A stretch of 61,416 bases of DNA from Bacteroidales bacterium (lineage in GTDB: Bacteria; Bacteroidota; Bacteroidia; Bacteroidales; Bacteroidaceae): assembly GCA_004556745.1 (NCBI GenBank), contig SFFY01000015.1:1-61416 (forward strand). The letters run 5' to 3'. The position numbers and the translations under genes were made by a program. The number at the start of each line of letters is the position of its first letter. Positions within the stretch are counted from its first letter, which is position 1. Shown one piece after another: positions 1 through 7,987 of this stretch. Below the pieces are notes generated by a model. The model made no database searches. It was not told the origin of the DNA and worked only from the letters and a program-made list of their open reading frames with translations.

Positions 1-213
1 CAAAATAAGATTTGCAAAGAATTGCTAATTGTAATAGCAGATAATTTCAGAAATTTGCAGCGTATTTCAATTACTATTAGCGCATTTTCTGTCATTTAGA
101 CCATTCTTAATTAGTGACTCCCTTTCTGTCGCTTTGCTTCGCGCTGGGCGGATAGGGAAAGTACTATGCAATTCATTACAAACCTCAATATAATTTATTA
201 ACACTATTAGCTT

Positions 214-2829
214 ATGAAAAGACAAAAGACTTTATGGTCGCTGCTGTTCCTGCTTTTAGGAGTCAGTTACGCAAATGCGCAAACGCAGATTACAGATGTT
301 AGTCAGCTGGCTACTAACAAGTATTACACAATTAAAAACAGCCGTACAGGTTGGGCGGCTGTCACCACGAGAACCAACGGGAAAGATGCTGGCATATGGA
401 CTTGGGTCGATCTCGGTTATCAGACCTACAATGAAAATACTGGTACATCCTCCTCTTACACGCCGACCAACAATAGTTATTGGTGTTTTAAAGAAATCAA
501 TTCTTCGCGTTATCTTTACAATTACGGGTTGTCAAAATATGTAAGTAAGGATGGTTCTTTAAGCGATACGCCGACCGACCCTATTCTCATTCAAGAAGGT
601 ACAGGTTCGTATGCCGATAATTTTGTGCTCTATTTTGATAACAGCCATTTTTTGAATGCTGGCGGCTCCGCCCAACGCACTATAGATGGCTGGGGACCTG
701 GTGGAACAAACGACAAAGGCAAAGTTGACGCAGGTAATGCAAATATAATAACTGAAGTCGGAACAATTGAAGAGACGCTCTATACCGTTACTTATAATTA
801 TACGCACGATGGCATCTCTTTACATACCGATACGTATTCTTTGTCAGCAGGAGTTTCCATGCCGTCCTATGTAACTCCACCCTCTTATGTTAACTTTACG
901 GCTCCGTCATTGCCGGCTGCGGTGCCCGAAGGTGGCGGCACATACACCATTGCCACAACAACCAAGGCAGACTCTCCCTTCAAGTTCTCCTCTTCGCTGG
1001 AAAACGCGCAATGGGTAACTATGAAACTGCTCTTCTCCAAGAATGGTAACCCCGATGGCGTTGCAAAGCCTTACAATGAAGGTACTTGGATTGCAGGTTC
1101 TGGCGTTGCTACGATACTTACTTATTCTGATGCAACGGAAACAAACTACGACCAATATATTTGGGCATTTGTTGGCGACTGGTATAATGGATATAAAGTA
1201 TATTCTTATACCGACCAAAGCAAGAAGCTCGCTTACACAGGCAATTTCACAACATCATCTGATGCTAATCGCACGATTACGCTCTCCGATGCTGGTACGC
1301 TTGCCGATAATAAGTGTAAGTGGATTGTTGTGGATTGGGAAGGCACGGATGGTGCTGAATACAGCGAACCGACTTTCAGCTTGCGCCTGAATAATTCCGA
1401 CCATCCTAATTATTATGCAGGCGACCATATTGGAAGCCGCGTTTTGGGTACATGGGACAGCGACAGGGGTAATCAGGTTCAACACGGCCGTATCGCATTT
1501 GCCGACCCCGCCCCTATTTATCAGCCCATTGCACAATCCATTTTGGATAACCAGGGCGTAGGCTATCCTACCGCCGACTCTGATGCTCGCACCACTTTGA
1601 GCAATGCTATCACAATGGGGCTTGGCTTTAAGTTGCTGAAATTATCGGTTGATGCTTTCGTCAGTGAGAGCGAGCAGATAGAGCTGCCCACCGACGGCAA
1701 GGCTTACCGCATTAAGGCTAAATACAACACTGGCGACGTGCACTGGCTCAAGTTTACGGAGAATGCAGAAGCCACCGATGAAGACCTGCGCCTGACGCTC
1801 GGCCTGACTGCTGCCAACACAGAGCCCACGGGCTACGAAGGCACCTTCATCTGCCACAAGGTGAACGACAACGAGTATCTCTTCACCACCAACAAGGGTA
1901 AGTATCTCACTTGGTGCGCCGTAGGCAAAAACAACGTGACGGGCAAGGAGGGTAGCTTCGCTTCGCAATTTACCAACGACGGCCACAACGCTTCCTTGAA
2001 ACTCGCCAACACGGCCATCAAGTCGCAATCGTTTGCCGGCGACCTCTTCGGCGCACTCACGCTGCAAGGCTGGAACGCCTCCGACGGAGCAGACTTTTAC
2101 CTCATGGCAGGTACTGACAACTTCCACAACAATGGCGCGTCTGACGTATTTTACACCAACATCCGCAGCTCTGCCTTCTATTTCGAGGAAACGGAATACC
2201 CCAACCTCGTAACCATGACGCAGGCAGCGGGTATCGACGATGGCACGAAGAAGATTGCCACGTTCAGCGCACCCTTCGCATTTACCTTGCCCGAGAATGT
2301 TGATGCTTACGTAGTGGCTCAAACTCCGTCTGCCTCGGCAGCCCAGATGACGCAGCTCGCAACTGCCGGCAGCACCGTAGCCGCTAACACGGGCGTTATC
2401 CTCTACGGCGCAACCACTGAAACGCAGGTTAGAATGATCCCTGCAACCGAAACGGGCGCAAGCAACGCAAGTTCTCTGCTCGGCAACAGCGCAGGCGGCA
2501 CGAAGCAAATTGTGGACGTGGCTGGACAGACCAACTACATCCTTGCCAGCAAGGGCGGCAGCATCGTGTTCTCAAAGGCTTTGGCTAACGGCGATAACAA
2601 GAGCATCTCTATGAACAAGGCTTATCTGAGCATTCCCGCCGGTTCGCCGGTCAATCAGTTTGCGCTTAGCTTCGGCGAGGACGGCCCGACAACGGGTATC
2701 GGCAGCATCGAGACAGGCAATGCCGGCAGCGCAGCCGCTCCCCTCTACGACCTCAGCGGCCGCCGCATCAGTCAGCCCGCCACGCGCGGCATCTATATCC
2801 GCAGCGGCAAGAAATTCATGGTTAAATAA
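214..2829 (+). CDS. Large secreted protein of unknown function
   Basis: An 871-residue protein with a clear signal peptide (about residues 1-22, ending SYANA before AQ), so it is exported. I recognise no catalytic domain. The body contains aromatic, Asn- and Gly-rich beta-type sequence. The C-terminus reads PLYDLSGRRI, then GIYIRSGKK, ending in MVK, a tail frequent on secreted Prevotella and Bacteroides proteins and resembling a sorting or anchoring end domain; its function here is inference. The first half (to about 1640) is AT-rich with A/T-ending codons, while the rest is GC-rich like the core genes, suggesting a mosaic gene. The ATG at 214 is chosen because it starts the signal peptide. 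It is followed after 19 bases by a small co-directional peptide gene. Confidence 0.8.
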   Translation: MKRQKTLWSLLFLLLGVSYANAQTQITDVSQLATNKYYTIKNSRTGWAAVTTRTNGKDAGIWTWVDLGYQTYNENTGTSSSYTPTNNSYWCFKEINSSRYLYNYGLSKYVSKDGSLSDTPTDPILIQEGTGSYADNFVLYFDNSHFLNAGGSAQRTIDGWGPGGTNDKGKVDAGNANIITEVGTIEETLYTVTYNYTHDGISLHTDTYSLSAGVSMPSYVTPPSYVNFTAPSLPAAVPEGGGTYTIATTTKADSPFKFSSSLENAQWVTMKLLFSKNGNPDGVAKPYNEGTWIAGSGVATILTYSDATETNYDQYIWAFVGDWYNGYKVYSYTDQSKKLAYTGNFTTSSDANRTITLSDAGTLADNKCKWIVVDWEGTDGAEYSEPTFSLRLNNSDHPNYYAGDHIGSRVLGTWDSDRGNQVQHGRIAFADPAPIYQPIAQSILDNQGVGYPTADSDARTTLSNAITMGLGFKLLKLSVDAFVSESEQIELPTDGKAYRIKAKYNTGDVHWLKFTENAEATDEDLRLTLGLTAANTEPTGYEGTFICHKVNDNEYLFTTNKGKYLTWCAVGKNNVTGKEGSFASQFTNDGHNASLKLANTAIKSQSFAGDLFGALTLQGWNASDGADFYLMAGTDNFHNNGASDVFYTNIRSSAFYFEETEYPNLVTMTQAAGIDDGTKKIATFSAPFAFTLPENVDAYVVAQTPSASAAQMTQLATAGSTVAANTGVILYGATTETQVRMIPATETGASNASSLLGNSAGGTKQIVDVAGQTNYILASKGGSIVFSKALANGDNKSISMNKAYLSIPAGSPVNQFALSFGEDGPTTGIGSIETGNAGSAAAPLYDLSGRRISQPATRGIYIRSGKKFMVK

Positions 2830-2848
2830 TTAAATAGGATAATCTAAA

Positions 2849-3034
2849 ATGAAAAAGAAATATATTTCCCCCTCCTGCCTCGTTACCGAAATCTATGTGG
2901 AGCAGGTTATGTTGGCTGGCTCGATCGACATAGACGAAGTCGGATCAGAGCTCGGCAGCGAGCTGACCAATAAGAAAGAAAACGGCTTCGGCAGCAGCCC
3001 TTGGGATAACATGGGCGAAACCGGAAACTTCTAA
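2849..3034 (+). CDS. Small 61-residue peptide of a Bacteroidales-specific type
   Basis: A 61-residue ORF lying 19 bases behind the secreted-protein gene and before a strong terminator, so very likely co-transcribed. It begins MKKKYISPSC, continues with VEQVMLAGSI, and ends in an acidic, Gly- and Asn-rich tail (DNMGETGNF). The pattern MKKxYxxP followed by a hydrophobic stretch and an (M/L)LAGS motif recurs in many unannotated Bacteroidales peptides found beside secreted proteins. It has no typical signal peptide and only one Cys, at residue 10. I do not know its function. The initiating ATG follows an AT-rich spacer without a Shine-Dalgarno sequence, as is usual in this group. Confidence 0.65.
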   Translation: MKKKYISPSCLVTEIYVEQVMLAGSIDIDEVGSELGSELTNKKENGFGSSPWDNMGETGNF

Positions 3035-3094
3035 CACTCCTAAGGCTATATAGTCAATATAATTATATAGTAAATTTCTTATAGTAATGATTTA

Positions 3095-3137
3095 GGCGTA
3101 GCGTGTTCGTGAGAATACGCTACGCCGTTTTTATTTT
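3095..3137 (+). terminator. Intrinsic terminator after the 61-residue peptide gene
   Basis: The arms GGCGTAGCGT (3095-3104) and ACGCTACGCC (3117-3126) form a perfect 10-bp stem followed by a T-rich run (3128-3137). It lies 60 bases after the stop of the small peptide gene and would end the two-gene unit. Confidence 0.85.
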
Positions 3138-3164
3138 GTTCATATACATGCACCTTTTCATGAC

Positions 3165-3288
3165 ATTTTCGGCTGCGCTCGGCATAGCCCGAACAAGTTC
3201 GGCTCTGCACTCACTTGCACGAAAATTGGCGGCGGCTCGGCATAGTCCAAGTAAACTTGGCCTCTGCGCTCGCCTTGCACAAACGTTG
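3165..3288. repeat. Two adjacent copies of a variable-centre palindromic repeat
   Basis: Copy 1 (3165-3226) and copy 2 (3227-3288) share GC-rich arms, of the type GGCTCGGCATAG on one side and CTCTGCGCTCGCCTTGCAC on the other. The centres differ but each is palindromic: CCGAACAAGTTCGG in copy 1 and CCAAGTAAACTTGG in copy 2. Related copies occur at 16671-16835, 24858-24915, 48326-48495 and 51443-51500. All are outside genes. Confidence 0.75.
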
Positions 3289-3356
3289 AATTGTGCGTTA
3301 AGTGCCTATTGCAAAAGGCGGTACATACGCCGTGTTCACTGTGCTGGCTGCACAAA

Positions 3357-3602
3357 TGGGGCGGGCTGTAAGCCCAATTGTTGCACTCAGCCCAGGGCAG
3401 CGCCCTGGGGGAACGATGTTGCATTGATTAAAGTGTCGCGCTCTGTAAGAGCAACCTGCTTTATGAGGGGCAACGCCCCGGCTTTCGGCGCGTGGCATTT
3501 TTGCGCCGGCGCAAAAATGCCGAATGTATCAATCGCGGTCTACGTTCCCCCAGGGCGCTGCCCTGGGCTATGGGCAACATTTGGGCTTACAGCCCGCCCC
3601 AA
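3357..3602. repeat. Long interrupted inverted repeat with an internal perfect palindrome
   Basis: The outer arms (about 3357-3415 and 3543-3602) are nearly perfect reverse complements, each holding GCGGGCTGTAAGCCCAA and the self-complementary CCCAGGGCAGCGCCCTGGG. Between them, 3494-3521 is a perfect 28-bp palindrome centred on GCGCCGGCGC. The two arms together could form a very large cruciform. No transposase gene is present, so a MITE-like or structural repeat is the simplest reading. The ORF through this region (3103-3642) is only a by-product. Confidence 0.7.
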
Positions 3603-3640
3603 TCATTTTCCGGACCTTTGTGCAAATTGGTTCGTTTATT

Positions 3641-3752
3641 AGTAGACAAGTAAACGAGTAAACGAGTGGACGAGACAAGTTTCTCATGTAAAATATAAAT
3701 TAGCAAGACATCTCTGTCTTGTTTACTTGTTTACTCGTTTACTTGTTTACTA
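3641..3752 (+). repeat. Octamer inverted-repeat element, copy A
   Basis: The left arm (3641-3680) consists of octamers of type AGTAAACG, the core is AT-rich (3681-3712), and the right arm (3713-3752) is CTGTCTT followed by octamers GTTTACTT or GTTTACTC. The arms are complementary. The core contains ATTAGCAAGACAT and CTGTCT, shared with copies B, D and F. It lies 46 bases beyond the stop of menA and, unlike the other copies, in the opposite orientation to the adjacent gene. Confidence 0.85.
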
Positions 3753-3798
3753 AAATCGTTCTTATAAAGGTCGGCATCGGTATGCCGTCAGCTGCCTC

Positions 3799-4674
3799 CT
3801 ACTGCGCCAGCAATGCCATGGCGGTGAGGAGGGCGAAGGTGAGCATGTTGCGCGAGGTGAAGCCAAGGATACGGTTGAGGGCGCGGCCTTCGCGGATTCG
3901 CGTCATCTTGCGCCACGTGAGATAATGCGGCAGGAGGTAAAGCATGGGCAGAATGGCCAGCCAAAGGTTGCCTTCCAACGACATAAACGCTACGAGCACG
4001 TAGGCCGCCACGCCTTGCAGCAGGTAGAACAGGCTGCCGAAGCGCTCGCCCAGCACCACCACCAGCGTGCGCTTGCCCGAAAGGCGGTCTTGCTCGCGGT
4101 CGCGGTAGTTGTTGAGCACGAGTAGCGTGTCAATCAGCAACCCGCAGGCGGCAGAGAGCAGCCACACCTCGCGGCAGAAGCCGCCCGCCTCTACATAGTA
4201 AGTGCCGGCAACGGGCACGAAACCGAAGAATACCCACACCAGCACGTCGCCGAAGCCGCAATAACTCAACAGGGTGGTGTAGAGAAAGGCAAACACGACG
4301 CACGCCGCGCCGATACCCACGAGCATCCAGCCGCCGTAGGGCAGGAGGCACAGGCCGGCGGCGCAGGCTATGGCCAATGTGGCGGCAATGCCCCAGCGCA
4401 TGGCGCGGGGCGTAATCCAACCCTGCTGGCACGCCCTTTCAGGACCGAGGCGGTCGTCGCGGTCTGTTTTTTTGAGAAAATCAAAAAGGTCGTTGATGAA
4501 ATTGGCGGCAATCTGCATGAATGTGGCGAATAGCACGCACAGCACAGCGGGCGTGAGGCTGAACTTGCCTTGCGAGGCGGCCAGTGCCGATGCCAAGACC
4601 ACGGGAATGAGGGCCGCCGAAAGTGTTTTGGGGCGGGCGGCCAGTATCCATGCTTTGGGGGAGTTTTGCTTCAT
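3799..4674 (-). CDS. menA: 1,4-dihydroxy-2-naphthoate polyprenyltransferase
   Basis: An integral-membrane UbiA-family prenyltransferase of about 291 residues that attaches the polyprenyl chain to 1,4-dihydroxy-2-naphthoate in menaquinone synthesis, the quinone of anaerobic respiration in this group. It carries the two Asp-rich, Mg-prenyl-diphosphate-binding motifs: NDLFDFLKKTDRDD near residue 65 and NNYRDREQDR near residue 190, among about eight membrane segments. The start is set at MKQNSPKAW (4674); the ORF extends upstream to 4707 only because repeat copy B is open in frame. It lies downstream of topB in the same direction, separated only by copy B. Confidence 0.92.
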   Translation of the reverse strand: MKQNSPKAWILAARPKTLSAALIPVVLASALAASQGKFSLTPAVLCVLFATFMQIAANFINDLFDFLKKTDRDDRLGPERACQQGWITPRAMRWGIAATLAIACAAGLCLLPYGGWMLVGIGAACVVFAFLYTTLLSYCGFGDVLVWVFFGFVPVAGTYYVEAGGFCREVWLLSAACGLLIDTLLVLNNYRDREQDRLSGKRTLVVVLGERFGSLFYLLQGVAAYVLVAFMSLEGNLWLAILPMLYLLPHYLTWRKMTRIREGRALNRILGFTSRNMLTFALLTAMALLAQ

Positions 4675-4690
4675 GATGGTTTTGTATTTT

Positions 4691-4800
4691 AGTAGACGAG
4701 TAAACAAGTAAACGAGTAAACGAGACAGAAATGTCGTGCTAATTAAATTTTATATAGTAACTTGTCTTGTTTACTCGTCTACTCGTCTACTTGTTTACTA
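4691..4800 (-). repeat. Octamer inverted-repeat element, copy B (topB-menA gap)
   Basis: Full copy in reverse orientation, so it is in the sense direction of topB and menA. The arms 4691-4728 and 4762-4800 are octamer tandems (AGTAGACG, AGTAAACA and so on, and the complement), with the core carrying the conserved AATTAGCACGACAT and CTGTCT block. It begins 2 bases after the topB stop codon and ends 16 bases before the menA ATG, filling the gap between the two genes. Confidence 0.85.
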
Positions 4801-4802
4801 AT

Positions 4803-6890
4803 TTATTGCTTAAACGGCTTGCGCCAGTCGCAGCCTTCTTTCCAGCGCGAGCAGCCATAGGCGGTTTTGCCTTTGATGACTTTGCCGATACCGCACTGCG
4901 GACAAAGGCTGCCGGCGCGAATCACACGCTTGCGCTGCTTCGGGGCTTCTTTTTCGTTGGCATCGGCAGGCGATGGGGCAGGGGCGGACGGCTCGATGGT
5001 GACGCGGCGGTTGGAGTTGTCAGAAAGCACTTGCAACACCACGTCCGAGACCATTTGCTTCAACTCGCCGATAAACTGCGCGGGGCTGTACTCCCGCTGC
5101 TCGATGAGGCGCAGGCGGTGCTCCCAAATGCCTGTCAGTTCTACGCTTTTGAGCAAATCCTCCTTAATCAGCCCAATCAACTCTACGCCCGTCGGCGTGG
5201 CGATGAGCGACTTGCGCTGCTTGCGGATATACTGCCGCTTGAAGAGCGTTTCGATAATGGCGGCGCGGGTGGAGGGACGGCCGATGCCGTTCTGCTTCAA
5301 TGCCTCGCGCAGACTTTCGTCGTCCACCATCTTGCCCGCCGTTTCCATAGCGCGGAGCAAAGTGGCTTCCGTGTAGGGCTTGGGCGGTTGCGTAGTCTTC
5401 TTGGTAAGTCCCGGTTTGTGAGGGCCGCTTTCCCCTTTCGTGAAAGCGGGGAGCGTGCGCTCTTCGGCGTTTTCGGCGGCGGAAGTTTTGGGGGCTGACT
5501 CATCGTCCGGCTCGTTTGCCGGAACGCCCGCAGCGCCGGAGGCAGGCACGTCGCGCCAGCCCGCTTCGAGGATTTGCTTGCCCGAGGCGCGGAAATTCAC
5601 GCCGGCGGCTTCGCCCGTGACGGTCGTTGTGGAGAATTTACAATCGGGATAGAAGTTTTGTATGAAACGGCGGCAAATCAGGTCGTACACGTTGCGCTCC
5701 ACGTCCGTTAGCGCGTTTGCCGGCACGCCCGTGGGGATAATGGCGTGGTGGTCGGTCACTTTGGAATTGTCGAACACCTTTTTGCTTTTGCGCAGCGGTG
5801 CGCCGCGCAAGGGCGTGAGCAGACTGCCGTAGACAGGTGCGATGCCGTTGAGAATACCTTTACATTTAGGATAAATATCGTCGGTGAGATATGTAGTATC
5901 CACGCGCGGATAAGTAGTGAGTTTGCGCTCGTAGAGGCCTTGTATGATTTGCAGCGTCTGCTCTGCCGAATAGCCGAACTTCTTGTTACATTCCACTTGC
6001 AGCCCCGTGAGGTCGAAGAGGCGCGGCGGTGCTTCCGTACCGTTTTTCTTGGTCACGGAGGTCACGGTGAACGGTGTGCCCTCGATTTTATCCAGTGCGG
6101 CGCGTCCTTCCTCCTCCGTCTTGAAGCCTCGGCGCAGCGCGCCCTTTTTGTCGCCCGGCGTGGCGGCTTCTTCTTCCTCGTCGTCGAGCACAACGGTAAA
6201 GAGCGTGTCGCGGTAGGTCGTGGCGAGCACCCAGTAATCCTCGGGTTTGAAATTCTCAATCTCCTGTTGGCGGTTCACGATGAGTGCGAGCGTGGGCGTT
6301 TGCACGCGGCCTATGGAGAGCGGCTGCTGCCCTTGCCGGCGGTAGCCGCCGTATTTTAATGTATAGAGGCGCGTGGCGTTCATGCCAAGCAGCCAGTCGC
6401 CGATGGCGCGGCAGAGGCCGGCTTCGTAGAGCGACTGCTTTTCCTCTTGCGGCAGCAGGTGCTTGAATCCCTCGGCGATGGCTTCCTCCGTGAGCGACGA
6501 CACCCAAAGCCTTTGCACGGGACACTTTGCGCCCGCCTTTTGCATGATCCAGCGCTGTATGAGTTCGCCCTCCTGGCCGGCATCGCCGCAGTTGATGATG
6601 CTGTCGGCGCGGTCAATGAGTTGCTTGATAACGCCAAACTGCCGCTGCTTCGATGCGCTGTCAATAAGGCGTATGCCGAAGCGTTCGGGCACCATGGGCA
6701 GTTGCCCGAGTGACCAGTGCTTCCATGCCGGCGAGTAGTCCTCGGGATATTTCAACTCGCAGAAATGTCCCATAGCCCAGGTCACCTGATAGCCATTGCC
6801 CTCATAGTAACCCTGCTTCGGCTCGGTGGCCCCGAGCACCTGCGCAATGTTTTGCGCCTGACTTTGCTTTTCTGCGATGCAGACAATCAT
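4803..6890 (-). CDS. topB: DNA topoisomerase III (type IA)
   Basis: A 695-residue type IA topoisomerase that relaxes or decatenates DNA through a 5'-phosphotyrosine intermediate. The Toprim domain is at the N-terminus (MIVCIAEKQSQAQ; acidic motif GDAGQEGELI near residues 102-111). The active-site Tyr is in LTTYPRVDT at about residue 327. The C-terminus carries one zinc-finger-like motif (CPQCG...GCSRWKEGC). The length fits TopB-type enzymes found on Bacteroidales chromosomes and mobile elements. The first 20 or so codons exist a second time at 7988-8069, on the far side of the abi gene, implying that an insertion displaced the original 5' end and promoter. Confidence 0.93.
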   Translation of the reverse strand: MIVCIAEKQSQAQNIAQVLGATEPKQGYYEGNGYQVTWAMGHFCELKYPEDYSPAWKHWSLGQLPMVPERFGIRLIDSASKQRQFGVIKQLIDRADSIINCGDAGQEGELIQRWIMQKAGAKCPVQRLWVSSLTEEAIAEGFKHLLPQEEKQSLYEAGLCRAIGDWLLGMNATRLYTLKYGGYRRQGQQPLSIGRVQTPTLALIVNRQQEIENFKPEDYWVLATTYRDTLFTVVLDDEEEEAATPGDKKGALRRGFKTEEEGRAALDKIEGTPFTVTSVTKKNGTEAPPRLFDLTGLQVECNKKFGYSAEQTLQIIQGLYERKLTTYPRVDTTYLTDDIYPKCKGILNGIAPVYGSLLTPLRGAPLRKSKKVFDNSKVTDHHAIIPTGVPANALTDVERNVYDLICRRFIQNFYPDCKFSTTTVTGEAAGVNFRASGKQILEAGWRDVPASGAAGVPANEPDDESAPKTSAAENAEERTLPAFTKGESGPHKPGLTKKTTQPPKPYTEATLLRAMETAGKMVDDESLREALKQNGIGRPSTRAAIIETLFKRQYIRKQRKSLIATPTGVELIGLIKEDLLKSVELTGIWEHRLRLIEQREYSPAQFIGELKQMVSDVVLQVLSDNSNRRVTIEPSAPAPSPADANEKEAPKQRKRVIRAGSLCPQCGIGKVIKGKTAYGCSRWKEGCDWRKPFKQ

Positions 6891-6906
6891 ATATATAGTG
6901 TGTGTT
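6829..6906 (-). repeat. Direct repeat flanking the abi insertion, copy inside topB
   Basis: The first 62 bases of topB plus the start-proximal AT tract. It matches 7988-8069 with only two substitutions over the coding part (C to T in CCGAGCACC, and G to A in TTTGCGCC), plus a length difference in the (AT)n tract. The repeat start points are 1159 bp apart and enclose the abi gene. Confidence 0.85.
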
Positions 6907-6972
6907 AATGGTTACGCCACCATTGTTGAACGTGACATAAAAATATATTGGAAGATATATAGGAGATGAATC

Positions 6973-7866
6973 TTATTGCCAGATTGGTTCCATTTCCCAA
7001 TTTTGTGGAAATCCCATGGCTCGTAAGTCTATGTTTGGATATTGGATGAACAACCAACGAAGTTTTGAAGTCATATCATTAGAAGGTACGATTGCATCCA
7101 TGAGATACTTAATGATGCAAAGCGTGTAGAATATTCTTCCTTGTTGCACGGTGGAAGAAATCCATGGACGCGTATAATGCGAGAGGAGAAGTGCACGCAA
7201 AGTAAATACGCGATTCCATATACGTGCATGATGGCAGCAATTGTTGCGCGTTACAGTTATAATAGTCATCCATGATGTAAAGACAGGAATGTTAAGGTCA
7301 AACTCCTTTGCAATCTTCTTACGATATTGATTGATTTTGATATTTTCAAAGATTCGAGTCAGTACACCAAGCGGAAGAATTTCTGCAAGCATCCAGGATG
7401 GGGGAAATGGGTCATTGTACGTATTGCGGAAATGTTCAATGAAATCCTCACGAGATTTGCTATATTCTTGCTGGATCTTTTGCATGGAACTATTGAACTT
7501 TGCGGCGTTTGCAAAATGGACTGGGTTTGTTAGCCAAAATGGATCGCCAGTTTCTTTGCTCATAACACTAACCATTGCCGAACGCACTGCAATTTCAATC
7601 TTTTCAATCTGATTGAAGATAAGTAGACGAAGTTGACGGTCGAAGCGATACATATCCAAAGCCTGACGGAATGTACTACCAGCCTTGAATTGATGGGCTT
7701 CCTTAGGCATTGACAGCAAAGGGTAAAAGTATGCAGACAATCTATAATAACCAATACGCTTCAGGTATTGTTGCGCTTTGGCTTCGTGATAAATGGACAA
7801 ACCTCTATTCTTTAATAAAGCAACGAGAACTGAAGGTTCAGAATATTTCTTAGTATAATTCGCCAT
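6973..7866 (-). CDS. Abi_2 (AbiD/AbiF-type) abortive-infection protein
   Basis: A 297-residue protein whose N-terminus matches the Abi_2 family: KYSEPSVLVALLKNRGLSI, then YLKRIGYYRLSAYFYPL, then the FRQALDMYRFDRQLRLLIF block and an EKIEIAVRSAMV helix. Family members (lactococcal AbiD/AbiF) abort phage infection. The family has an HEPN-type fold, and the late sequence NNCCHHARIWNR fits the R-x4-6-H style motif region seen in such proteins; a ribonuclease role is inference. The gene is visibly AT-richer than its neighbours and sits between two copies of the topB 5' end, so it was acquired. It has its own promoter and a terminator-like hairpin in its leader. Confidence 0.85.
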   Translation of the reverse strand: MANYTKKYSEPSVLVALLKNRGLSIYHEAKAQQYLKRIGYYRLSAYFYPLLSMPKEAHQFKAGSTFRQALDMYRFDRQLRLLIFNQIEKIEIAVRSAMVSVMSKETGDPFWLTNPVHFANAAKFNSSMQKIQQEYSKSREDFIEHFRNTYNDPFPPSWMLAEILPLGVLTRIFENIKINQYRKKIAKEFDLNIPVFTSWMTIITVTRNNCCHHARIWNRVFTLRALLLSHYTRPWISSTVQQGRIFYTLCIIKYLMDAIVPSNDMTSKLRWLFIQYPNIDLRAMGFPQNWEMEPIWQ

Positions 7867-7877
7867 AGCCTATAAAC

Positions 7878-7925
7878 AAAAAACGACCCGCCGATTTAAG
7901 CATTGTCAAGAGGCTTGGCGGGTTC
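7878..7925 (-). terminator. Terminator-like hairpin in the abi leader
   Basis: On the minus strand ACCCGCC (7923-7917) pairs with GGCGGGT (7892-7886), followed directly by six T (7883-7878). It lies between the abi promoter (7934-7965) and the abi start codon (7866), with no gene between. It is therefore positioned to act as an attenuator or a limiter of abi expression. Confidence 0.7.
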
Positions 7926-7933
7926 TTGTGGTG

Positions 7934-7965
7934 CAAAGGTATAAAGATTGCTTCAATTACGCAAA
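7934..7965 (-). promoter_or_regulatory. Bacteroidales-type promoter of abi
   Basis: On the minus strand TTTG (7965-7962), a 20-base spacer, then TACCTTTG (7941-7934), which fits the TTTG / TAnnTTTG consensus of the Bacteroidetes primary sigma factor. The predicted transcript starts near 7927 and runs into the leader hairpin and abi. Confidence 0.8.
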
Positions 7966-7987
7966 CTTTTAAGTATGATAATTATCT

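Noticed and set aside
3103..3642. 179-residue ORF in the repeat patch
   Set aside because: It runs through two palindromic repeats and the large inverted repeat; its codons follow the repeats, and it has no start context or domain.
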